From contig NC_089980.1 of the NCBI RefSeq assembly GCF_036417845.1, forward strand, positions 113,175,169 through 113,239,168: a stretch of 64,000 bases of DNA, given 5' to 3'. Below are positions 11,801-21,006 of the stretch, one piece after another. Numbering within the stretch: the first letter of the stretch is position 1; each line of letters begins with the position of its first letter. The stretch comes from Apteryx mantelli (Eukaryota; Chordata; Aves; Apterygiformes; Apterygidae). The position numbers and the translations under genes were made by a program. The notes beneath the pieces were generated by a model that worked only from the letters and a program-made list of their open reading frames with translations, was not told the origin of the DNA and did no database searches.

Positions 11801-12059
11801 GGTCCCAACCCTGCAGAAGAAGAGACATAGCAACTCGAGACAAGCAAGTTCCTTCCTCTCTGAAAAAAAGTATGATTTCTTATTTCATTATTTAGAGCGT
11901 TCTAAGTAATACACTGCTGTAAGTTGTGTTTAATTAGTGCGTCAAAACATTCAAATGGCTAAAATGACTTATTGTGTCATCTTTTCAGTGCCCGCTGCCT
12001 TTCTTTATACCACCTATCTAGGCATACCGTATTTCTATTAGGCGTTTCCCAGACGGCAA

Positions 12060-12960
12060 GGCACGCGCGTGAGCACCAAGCCTGACGCCACCCACAGCAG
12101 CAGGGCTGCTGCGGGCGTGCGGTCGGGCTGCTCCGCAGGTGCGCTATGGAGAGGCGCAGGCGTTCTGAGCGCCCGGCTTCGGCGCCGCTTTCCGCCGGGG
12201 CGGCGCAGGCCCTGCAGCACCAGACGAGAACAGGAAGCCTCCAGAGCCCACCCAAAGTTTCCAGGCAGAAACGCAGGCCACGCTTGGGAACTGGATATAT
12301 TATGGATGCTTTATGCCGTCTCTGGCTGTGCTCCCTCGGTTTCACCTTTAGATTTTGTCTGAAGTTAGGCCTCCGTCCTCCAAAGCCGCAGGGAGGACAA
12401 CCCGCCCAGCGCTGCCTACCAACCCCCCCAATATTAAAGCGCGCAGCTCGGCCCTCCCGGGAGGCGGCACGGTTACAGGGCCGCAGCCGGAGGAGCGGCC
12501 CGAAGCCGCGCAGCGCCCCAGGCCCGGCCGGCCCCGCCGCGGCCACCTCCGCCGCCCTCCCCTCCGCAGCGGGCCCCACGGGCGGCGGCGGCGGCGGGGG
12601 GGGGACAGGGGGAGCCCCTGCCGCTGCGGGGGCGGCCCCCTGCCCGCTCGTCCCCAGCGCCGCCCGCCATACCTCGTCCCGCCGCCCTCCTGCCCCGCCT
12701 GTCGCCCCGCCCGGCGCCCGTTCGGCACGGCGAGGCGCCGCGGAGGGACGGGACGCCACGCCTCGCCTCTCCTCGGCTGCCGCGGCGGGCGCCGGCCGCC
12801 ATGTTGGGGCAGCGCCCGCGAGGGGCGCGGCGGCGCGGCTGAAATAGGGGAGTGCGGCGGGCCCGCGCGGCGCCCTCGCGGCCCCTTTGCCGGCGGCCCC
12901 CGCTCCGTGGGTGTCGTCCGCCGTCCCCGGGGGCCCGCAGGGCCGGTAGCGGATCCGTGG
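12060..12960 (-). promoter_or_regulatory. TMEM14A: CpG-island promoter of TMEM14A with putative 5' noncoding exon
   Basis: A sharp block of very high GC and dense CpG (strongest 12440-12950), the only such island in the window, immediately upstream of TMEM14A. On the - strand a splice donor (CGAG then GTATGGCGG, GT at 12672-12671) would close a noncoding first exon running from about 12830 to 12673 and joining the acceptor at 11811. Several long GC-rich open frames on both strands through the island (up to 260 codons) are low-complexity Pro/Ala/Arg/Gly shadows and are not called. Nothing shows whether the island also drives a divergent + strand transcript. Confidence 0.8.
12796..12805 (-). 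promoter_or_regulatory. YY1-type site near the TMEM14A start region
   Basis: CCGCCATGTT on the + strand, i.e. AACATGGCGG on the - strand, matches the YY1 consensus (AANATGGCGG). YY1 sites in this orientation commonly sit just downstream of transcription starts in CpG-island promoters, which would place the TMEM14A start near 12810-12850. Confidence 0.55.
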
Positions 12961-15900
12961 TTTAGTTTAGGCTTTTAAATCTCAAAAAAAAAAAACCCAA
13001 AATGCCCTCCCAGCCGCTCCTCCGGCGCGGTGTGTAACCAAGCCACCGGGTCTGATGGCCATGTGGCGTGTGCCGAAACCCGCTCTGCTCGCGGCCCATC
13101 ACGCGCGGAGTCTTCTCCAGGGTTGGTTCCCCACATCGCTCCCTTTCCTTTAACTGCGTCTTCAAAACCTTGAGGATATCTGCACGAAGTCACACAGGCA
13201 CACAGATACAAGGATACTGTTATTTATTTATGGTGGAAAACCAACAGACCCAAACCCCAAGATTTGGATGTGAGATGCTGCATATGTATCTAATTTATGA
13301 AGCTGCATGGCCTGGTTATCCTAACCTGTTCCCTCCTTGTGTGCGAGCCCCACTCGCTGGAGCTCTTCCATTACAAGCTGTTCTTGTTCGGACATTGCCA
13401 CCCTCTGCGTAATTCCTGTCGCCTCCTCTCACGTGAGCCTCTATCGTGCGTGCGGGTTGTGTGGGCTGTGGTTCAGGGGTCCCGGTCTGTGGTGCTCCCC
13501 ACGGCCCCCGTGCTCACGCGAGCACAGACGCAGCCCAGCGAGAGAGAGCGCACGGCACCGCGCCATGGGATCTGGCTGCCTGCCGCTGTGGGGGGCCGGC
13601 TGGAAACCCCTGCCAGCATCCTGCCTTTCCTTTAGGTTTCTTTGCTTAAAGGTGTGGGAGCCTTCCACTCTAAGGAATTTGCTGGAAACGGAATCGGGCT
13701 CCTCATTAGGGTGAACATGTTTAGATTCCACTCCTGAAGTTCTGTTTGTTTTTTCTGTTAGCGTTAAATTGTTGTGACACAACCCCGCCGCATGTGAGCT
13801 GTCCAAGGCTGTGCGCCCAGTGGAAAGCAGCGCTGCTCGCCTTTTCTCTCAAGTGCCTGTGGGAAGGAAGACTAAAGGTACAGCAACTGTGGAAAACAAG
13901 CCCAGGACACTTGAGGGCAGGACGGCCTCAAAATGCAAGCCAAAGGCAGAACTCCAGAAATCTTGGATTTCTTTGTGAAGCATTTTGGGACTTGTGGCTC
14001 TTGAAAAGTGCATTAAAATAAACTGTGGATTAAACTAAACAAAACCGTGTAATTCTATTTGAGGTGACTCCGAAGTGGAACAAATACAGCCTCTTTTGGC
14101 ACCTACAAGATAATGACCAGTTGTAGTTACTGATTTGATCATACTCCTCACGAAAGTGGACTGGTGGATAGTCCTGAAGTCTGGGCTAAATTTGAATTTG
14201 GCTAATTATATGCTGCTTGTTATGTTCTCCCTACATTTTTAGTTATGAAAGTATTTGCTGTTGTTTTCCCTAAGTTGTTACTTAAACTACTGTCTGATAT
14301 GAAATCATAGCTGTATTTTACAGCACAGGTAGTTGTTTTTAGTGGGATGAGAATTCATAAAATTTGTTTGTTGGTAGCATGGTAAATCAAACTTCTCAGT
14401 CCTAACAGTGAGATATAACATAGTTAGTAGCAAAAACTAATGTTAATATAGCTTAGCGCTTTTATTTTAGTTTTCAGTTGTTCATAACTGCCAGGTTGAG
14501 CTGAAATTTCCTGTTAGTTGTCTGCTTCCAGCTGGTCTATTTTAGCTTGTTTTGATTGTTTTTCTTTATATTATGATTTATTTGCTTTGTTTTTGGAAAG
14601 TTCCACTTAAAACAGTCAAGCCAACTACAAGGATGAATTTAGGGGAAAATACATGGTTTTGTCTATCATAAGCATTTATAACTGTTTCACTTCTAACATC
14701 TCTCTGCTTCAGAAAAACAGCTTTCAAATTTGGCAAGTGAATTGCTTTGGACTCAGGGATGTATTTTTGCCATCTTTATGAAAATGTAACCTAAAAAGAA
14801 AAAGGGTTAAAAATGCTGAGTGAAGGCTTATTAGAATCGTACAGCCCGGTCCCCAAGAAGTCCCATCCATATTGCATGTGTCACCTTTTTGTAGGCCCTT
14901 CTGCAGTCGCATCTGCATGCTATATACCCTCCCCAGAGGCAGTCTGAGCTTCTGCCTTGCGTTGCAAGGGTTCCGTATAAAATAAGGAGCCTTTGAGGGG
15001 CTTGGGCTGAAGTGTAAAACAGCCCATCTCCCTTCCATTGAACATTTTTGCTCAAGCTACCTGTTGTTAGAGTGAGTGTTGGCAGAAAGAATCACACAAA
15101 GATCTGTCTTCTGTTATAAGCTGTTTACAGTATTTGCTGGTCTTTTTGTATTAACACTAAAGACTATTCATATTTGTAAGCTTCAACAGGATTTAATGCT
15201 AACTGCCATCCAAAACTACAATGTGATACCAGAAGTGATTTGTAGAAATGGAGGACTGCCTCCAAAACACCAGAGGCAGGAGAAAAGGTCCTGAGTGGAA
15301 GAAGGAGCAGCTAAACGCTCTGAGTCAGCTGCAATTCTAGAAGATTTTTATGCAAAAAATTGTTCTTTTCATCCAGTGGGACAACTGAGAGGGAAGATGA
15401 GCAAAATATAATTTTAAAAATGCAGGTTCAGAGGCTTCAGGTTTGGTTAATAATCTGTAGTTAAACAACCAAGCAGTCAATTATCACATTCCAGTACAGA
15501 AAGATGAATGTCAGAATGAATTTCTCTAAGCTATCATTTATTTAAGAAACCAGTAAGAAGGACAGTAGTGTTAAAATAATAAAAGGGGGTTTTAAAAGGC
15601 TGAGGAGAGTGAACTAGAGCCTCACTGGGCTGTATTAATGAGGCATTACCCTTCAGTCCTGAGGTGTCACTTCCTGGCAAGTTTAATAGGAAAGCTTAGA
15701 AGCATCTTTGGCAATAAAATCAAATGGTAAAAATAACCATGGAAAAATCTTGCAGAATATATACATTAATAAACAGCCACATAAACTAAAGGCTTTTCTA
15801 TGAACTAAACATATATGAACATGAATTAAAGCCTGCAGAAAGGAGTGAGCAAAGGAAAAAGAGATGGTTTCTTGGGCACTGATTACACAGGAGAGGGTGC

Positions 15901-17309
15901 TCTAATTTAACAGCTCACTGCTGCCACTTCGCTTCCAGTTCTGCTTTCTAGTCCCTTATTTTGTGTAGCAACTGATGTATGTTGCTCCTTCTCCCACAAC
16001 CCTCAACAGCTGATTCAATGGAGTAGCCCAGCAGAAACCTAACCAGGCAGAAAAATACATAGTTTCCCACTGATTTAGTGAGTTCAGTCAGCTCATATAA
16101 GGGTCCAACAAGCATCAGGGCCAGCATAAGGGAAGAACTGGATTGCATGACCAGGTGTGAGCCTGGGGAGAGTATGTGTGGATGTCAGTGAAAAAGAGTG
16201 AGACAACCTTAAGCTATATACTTCCTGACTTCTGAGTGAACTTTGCCTGCAAGGAAGCATTATGCTATGGCACTGTGTGAATTTCTTGGTAAATTCAGTG
16301 AAACGCAACTCAAAATTATGGTTGTTCAGTGGTATGTCTGGAATCTTCCTGCTGCAGAGTCTAACAAACTACAATTTCTGGAAGCTAGCAAACACTGAAC
16401 TAAGGTACATGCACACAGAAACCTAACTCTGGGTCCCGGGAGCTGACAATAGCCAGCGGGATTTTACTCTGAGGGCTCCAGTGACATTAGGTTCTAGCTA
16501 CATTTAATGCAGGAGGGACTAATGAAAAAGAGGAATGTGATTGTGATAGACAGTGATCTGAGAGAGCATATGTAAAACTTTTTCTGCCCACCAGGCATGA
16601 TCAAAGGGATTTAGTTGGGGTTAAAAGTGAGTGATTAAGCTGCTTTGGATTCTGATCAGCATAGCAGTTTGACTTTCCTAACTGAATTCTCAAAAGCTGA
16701 TAGAATTTGTCTCCTGAAGAAATGGAGATATATCTCTTCAGTATCTCAGGAATCTTTGATTTAAATAAATCCAAATTAGGACCACTGGTTGTGCTTTGCT
16801 TCTGAGATATTCCCAAATTCCCATCTTTCTTAAGTATGTGGATTTTAAAGTAGTTCAGGAAGTCACAATGAAACCCCAAGGGACTTGAGAGGCATTTGAA
16901 GTGATTTGTTTGCCATAGTGTGGTGTTTTCAGCTGATTGAAAACAACTCAGGAAGATGAAAGGTTCTTGAGAAGGAGAAGGGATTTTTTTCTAGTGGATA
17001 TTTTCAGGCCCTTTCCCCATATTTGTGATCGTATGATAGAAATCAATTCCGTCATACCTCTCATCACTATGGGCTTGGTACAGAGAGGCCTATTTTCAGC
17101 TTCACACACTGACAGGCAGAATTTTGCAAACAACAGCTCGCCTAAGGACAGAGCTCCCTTGCCCTCTTCAAACTGTAGTAGATGCACAGAGGCATACCTA
17201 AAACCCATATCTGGCTCAAGCAAGCTCTCTTGAGCTGAAAATACTTTGAAGTTAGGGAAGTTTTAGAATGAAAGTTCATATATGCTTGTTCTGTCCTTAT
17301 TCTTCCCTA

Positions 17310-17437
17310 GACATCAGTTCATGGCCACTGTTCTTACTGTTTTTCTCCTATCCATGGCTGTTGTCTTGATCCTTGGCCAGGATCTTGAGCTGGATGGACC
17401 TTTGGTCTGGTCCAGTATGGACAATCTTAGGGTCTTA
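17310..17437 (+). mobile_element. Old CR1/L3-like LINE 3' end
   Basis: Contains 'gagctggatggacctttggtctggtccagta' and a following 'tcttatg', the typical 3' end of ancient amniote CR1/L3 elements (the 'gatggacctttggtctgaccca' signature). Heavily diverged, no coding capacity. + orientation. Confidence 0.65.
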
Positions 17438-17944
17438 TGAATAGGAGGAAAGACGGACTCCCCTTTCCAAATCATAAACATCCTTCAGGTCATTCTCATA
17501 CCAAGAAGGAAAGGAAAATGAAATACTACCTCCTCCCAGAAGGAAGAGGTTTGCCAGATTCTGGCTCATACAGGGTACACAGAGAGTGGCTCAAGCTGTG
17601 GTTTTGCAGTAACTTGAGTCATTTTAATTGCTGGATACCCCATTCTTGGTCCCTTCCTTGAACCAGCTCTGGCATTCAGGGAACCCTGTGCCAAGCCATG
17701 ATGATAAATCATTAGAAAACTGAAAAAGGGCTTAGTTTCCTGTTGACATTTCTGCTCTGTAACTGCAGTCTTGGACAACTGATTTTTCCTGGGATCCTTG
17801 CTCATGTATCAGAGGGCTGACGGACAGTCCTGCTCAAACCCACATGCCATACTCTCAGGGGGTAAATACAAGGGAGTGAGGTTACCCACAATATGAACTT
17901 CAATTTGGAAAGGGTGCATATGATTAGGGTTTACAAAATTGTGA

Positions 17945-18395
17945 AGTTAGTGAGTAAAGTGAATGCAGAATGTTATTCTCCAAATCCTGCTGTACTAGAA
18001 CTAGGGGGCACTCATTGAAACCAATAGAAGATTGGTTTAAAACAGATGAAGTACTTTTTAATGTAGCAGATGATAGTAAACTTCTGAAATTTCATGCCAT
18101 CAAAGATTTTGGAAGCAGCTAGTGCCAACAGACTAAAATGGGGACTAAACAATTAAATAGACTACAGGTTGATAAACATATACTAAAAGTACTGAGTAAG
18201 GATGTTCTAACATCCCTAATACAATGATTGTGGAAGCTGGGGGAGAACAAGGGAAATGCATAAAGTATCCAAGCTTGCATGTTCTCCCTAAAAAGCATTT
18301 CCTGTTATTGGAGAAAGGATACTGGGGCTAGGTGGCTGTTGGTCTGACCCACCGAGGTGTCTCTCATGTTCTTGTCAGAGCCGTCATAAGACATA
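17945..18395 (+). mobile_element. Old CR1 LINE 3' fragment
   Basis: Begins around 'ctagaactagggggcactcattgaaa' (18000) and ends with 'aggatactggggctaggtggctgttggtctgaccca' and 'tcatgttcttg' (18315-18380), which is the order of the 3' part of ancient amniote CR1 elements. A different and older subfamily from the copy at 19486. No open frame survives. Confidence 0.75.
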
Positions 18396-19350
18396 GATTT
18401 GTATCCAGATGCGTGTGAGGAAAAATATGTTGGTAGGATAGTTTTTATTAATTATTTGAAGGTTATGTCTTAAGGTTCTCTTCCCTCAGTGAAACCCAAT
18501 GTTTAGATCACTACCACTAGGCATGGAAACGTACCATTTTAGGATAATCCAAGTAATATTCAACAGCACTTAGAAAGGGATCCTTAGACAAAACTATAGC
18601 CCTCCTGATGCTGTTCTTTTCCGCTATGATTCTTCTGCTGTCTGCACAGAACTCGATGGAGAATCATGTCCCAGAAATGATTTCTTAAGTGATGGTAGAA
18701 TTTTCCCCTGGGATATCAGTGTATTTTGGATTTATTATTTGGGGGTCCTCTGCTGGAAAAGATCTACTGCGATTGAAGGAGAGAATGCCAGATTAGACAT
18801 GGCATGAATCCCAACCCTTATTTTTTTGAATATTCCTTCTGCCTTTAGATAATCACATTAACATCAGCAGTATTGCTTATATAAGTACTACTGAGAAAAG
18901 GAGTGGTGAACAGGCTTGAGCCCTCAAAGCAATGTTCTTGTTCCAGCACTTCCCCAGTGAGACTCTGGTACTGTTTTCAGAGCGCATTAGAGTTGGGACA
19001 TCCAGTAAGGGGGACCACCCACTACTCAGCAGCCTCCAGGAATAAGTCCCAACCCATTTTCAGACCCATCAGAAGTAACTTTTGGAACAGTTCAAATGCT
19101 ATTTTCCTTCCCTTTCCAAAGCTCATCCCACACTTAGGTCCACCGGGGTATAATAGACAGTACTGTATTTCAAGCTTGTTTGATTATGGGGCCAGAGTCT
19201 CTGCTGAGGGATTTTTTTGCTGCTCCTCCAGTGCAGATGAGCCAGAAACCTCACCAGAACCATGCGGTGAAGGGACCCCCATGGGCATAAGGCTGATGCG
19301 TCATGGTGGTTGTCGCCCCTCTGACTTTCACTAGCAGCCAAGCCAGGCCT

Positions 19351-19374
19351 GGGGGGGGGGGGGGGGGGGGGGGG
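19351..19374. repeat. Poly(G) tract of 24
   Basis: Twenty-four consecutive G following CAGGCCT, about 110 bp left of the start of the full-length CR1. It creates a glycine- or proline-rich run in the overlapping open frames, which are therefore not credible as genes. Length is likely to be unreliable in any assembly. Confidence 0.95.
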
Positions 19375-19485
19375 CGCAGCGCAACAAGAGCTCACCTCAG
19401 GGGGAGACCTAATAACAGCAGTGACCAAAGTTGGAAAAAGAAAAAAAATCCATCTGCATTCTTTGTGATTGGCAATACCCAAGGG

Positions 19486-19535
19486 AGAGCGCAGCTAACA
19501 GAGGCAGCGAACAGACGCAGCAGTTTGCGCAGCAG
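19486..19535 (+). repeat. CR1 5'UTR direct repeat, copy A
   Basis: Fifty bases starting AGAGCGCAGCT and ending GCGCAGCAG. They match copy B at 19848-19898 over the whole length with roughly 85% identity by eye. The two copies start 362 bp apart. The sequence upstream of copy A does not resemble the sequence upstream of copy B, which suggests that the element begins at or near copy A. Confidence 0.8.
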
Positions 19536-19785
19536 TGGTTGGGCTCTGACTAGAACTTGAGGATCTTGTTGGAAGTTGTGGGCTTTCTGAGGACCCCCGA
19601 GGACCTAGAAGGTGATCGCTGTGAACAGGAAAGGGGAAGCTAGGCAAGGACAACTGCAGGAGGCCTTGACTTCTCCTGGGAAAAGCTCGTGGGAAAAGCT
19701 CCAGCTAGGAGTGGCTGCTGCTAACGAGCTCTCTGGGTTGCCCCTGACCAGAGGGGGTTGGGGCCTTTGATCCCAGTGGCCCTTG

Positions 19786-19861
19786 ATTGGGCGGTCAAGC
19801 ACCCTGTGAGTCAGTGCTAGGGAGAGGCCTATATAAGAGCCAGGCCTAGAGCGCAGCTCCC
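19786..19861 (+). promoter_or_regulatory. Promoter-like cluster in the CR1 5' region (CCAAT, AP-1, TATA)
   Basis: ATTGG (inverted CCAAT) at 19786-19790 next to GGGCGG, a perfect AP-1 word TGAGTCA at 19807-19813, and TATATAAG at 19830-19837. If the TATA box works at about -30, transcription would begin near 19860, placing the CCAAT box near -73. These are textbook Pol II spacings. That start would fall inside repeat copy B, about 60 bp before ORF1. LINE promoters are usually internal and TATA-less, so this arrangement is unusual. Function is inferred from motifs only. Confidence 0.55.
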
Positions 19862-19898
19862 AGAGCACAGAGAACAGAGGCAGCAGTTCACGCAGCAG
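19848..19898 (+). repeat. CR1 5'UTR direct repeat, copy B
   Basis: Fifty-one bases starting AGAGCGCAGCT and ending ACGCAGCAG, located directly downstream of a TATA box and just before ORF1. It pairs with copy A at 19486-19535 and may mark an alternative transcript 5' end. Confidence 0.8.
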
Positions 19899-19919
19899 GG
19901 ACCTTCATTTCTGTTCCCT

Positions 19920-20504
19920 GTGGTGTACACTTCCTCAAGTACGGTCGTGACACGCCGCACAGCGCGTTCCCCAGCGGCTGCTGGAGTTGCTGTGTCAGAG
20001 GCTTGGACCCAGACTGACCCTCTGACAGTAGATGCAGCCCCACAGGTGTCAGGCTGCAGGGAGTGCTTGGGGCCTCTCCGGGAGGCCTGGGCTGGCAGCC
20101 AGCTCTCCTGCAGGAGGTGTGCTGCTGTTGACGAGTTGTGTCGTCAGGTAAGGGAGTTACGGGAGGAGGTCAGTAGGCTGCGCAGCATCCGAGAAGCAGA
20201 GCAAGAGATAGACAGGGTATTCTCGGAGACTGTACAGCTCCAGGAGTCCCAACCCCCTGCAGCAGTGGAGTTGCCAGAGGGCTCTGTGCCGTGTGAAACG
20301 GTACATCATAACATCGTAGAAGAAGACTGGAAACTGGTCACTGCTCGTGGGAGGAGAAAGGCTCCTACTCCTCCCGAAGACTTGCAGCTGAAGAACAGGT
20401 TTAGTGCCCTCCAGGATGAGGAGGAGATGGGCATGGCTGCCAGGGAAGTAACTGGGACAACAGACCCTGTGCCCTACCGGAACACCCGGAAAAGCGGTGG
20501 GTGA
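19920..20504 (+). pseudogene. CR1 ORF1, N-terminal part (zinc-knuckle/coiled-coil), frame-broken
   Basis: Reading from GTG at 19920, 194 codons to TGA at 20502-20504. There is no in-frame ATG near the 5' end, although the frame is open back to 19821. A GTG where the family would be expected to use ATG suggests start-codon loss by one A-to-G change, or non-ATG initiation. The product has Cys-x2-Cys pairs at about residues 46-49 and 64-67 (zinc-knuckle or PHD-like), a charged heptad-like helix at about 68-103, then a basic Ala-Arg-Gly-Arg-Arg-Lys patch near 142-147. CR1 ORF1 proteins are nucleic-acid-binding partners of ORF2. The frame ends just after an AAAA run (20490-20493), where the homologous frame continues one register back, consistent with a one-base deletion. 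Confidence 0.75.
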
Positions 20505-21001
20505 TTGTTGTGGGGGACTCCCTGCTACAGGGGACGGAGGCATCTATCTGCCGACCTGACCTCTTGTCTAGAGAGGTTTGTGGCCTGCCGGGGGCTCGTG
20601 TGAGAGATGTCATGCAAAGACTGCCAAGGCTCGTCCACGCTTCGGACTATTACCCACTGCTGCTCTTCCATGTGGGCGCCAATGACACCAAGGGCAAACT
20701 GCAGACCATCAAGCAGGATTTCAGAGCTCTGGGGATGGTGGTCAAGGGTCTGGGAGCCCAGGTCATCTTCTCCTCAATCCTGCCAGTGAGGGGGATGGAT
20801 GAGAGGAGGAGGAGATGGACTTTCCAGGTTAACGACTGGCTGCGCCGCTGGTGTTGGCAACAGGGTTTTGGTTTCTACGACCATGGGACCCTGTTTGAAG
20901 ATCGACAACTGATGGCGAGAGATGGGATCCACCTCACGAGGCGGGGCATGCGGGTCTTTGCCAACAGGTTGGCCAACCTGGTAAGGAGGGCTTTAAACTA
21001 G
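20501..21001 (+). pseudogene. CR1 ORF1, C-terminal SGNH-esterase part, displaced frame
   Basis: A frame that is open from before 20501 (its first listed codon is GTG, not ATG) to TAG at 20999-21001. Numbering from 20501 as residue 1, it carries all SGNH-hydrolase landmarks: Gly-Asp-Ser at 5-7 (nucleophile Ser), Gly-Ala-Asn-Asp at 59-62 (oxyanion Asn), and Asp-Gly-Ile-His at 141-144 (catalytic Asp/His). Such an esterase domain is a known feature of CR1-clade ORF1, thought to act on lipids or membranes. It belongs to the same ORF1 as the preceding entry but sits in the -1 frame relative to it. ORF2 starts 5 bp after its stop. Confidence 0.8.
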
Positions 21002-21006
21002 GAAAG

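Larger units (their letters stand above)
12961..19485. other. Intergenic stretch right of the TMEM14A promoter
   Basis: Moderately GC-rich to about 13650 (island shore), then AT-rich. It holds two old CR1 fragments (17310-17437 and 17945-18395) and a long G-homopolymer (19351-19374). Open frames such as 13337-13714, 14724-15038 and 18903-19334 show no domain, signal peptide or splice context that I recognise. No host gene was found. Confidence 0.55.

Noticed and set aside
11977-12978. Long overlapping open frames on both strands (up to 260 codons) in the CpG island
   Set aside because: They are Pro/Ala/Arg/Gly low-complexity readings of very GC-rich DNA, present in nearly every frame, with no domain or splice logic. 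They overlap the TMEM14A promoter.
18903-19334. 143-codon + strand frame left of the CR1
   Set aside because: No recognisable domain, and it abuts the poly(G) tract. Cys/Ser-rich content looks like chance, and no cysteine spacing fits a known peptide family.
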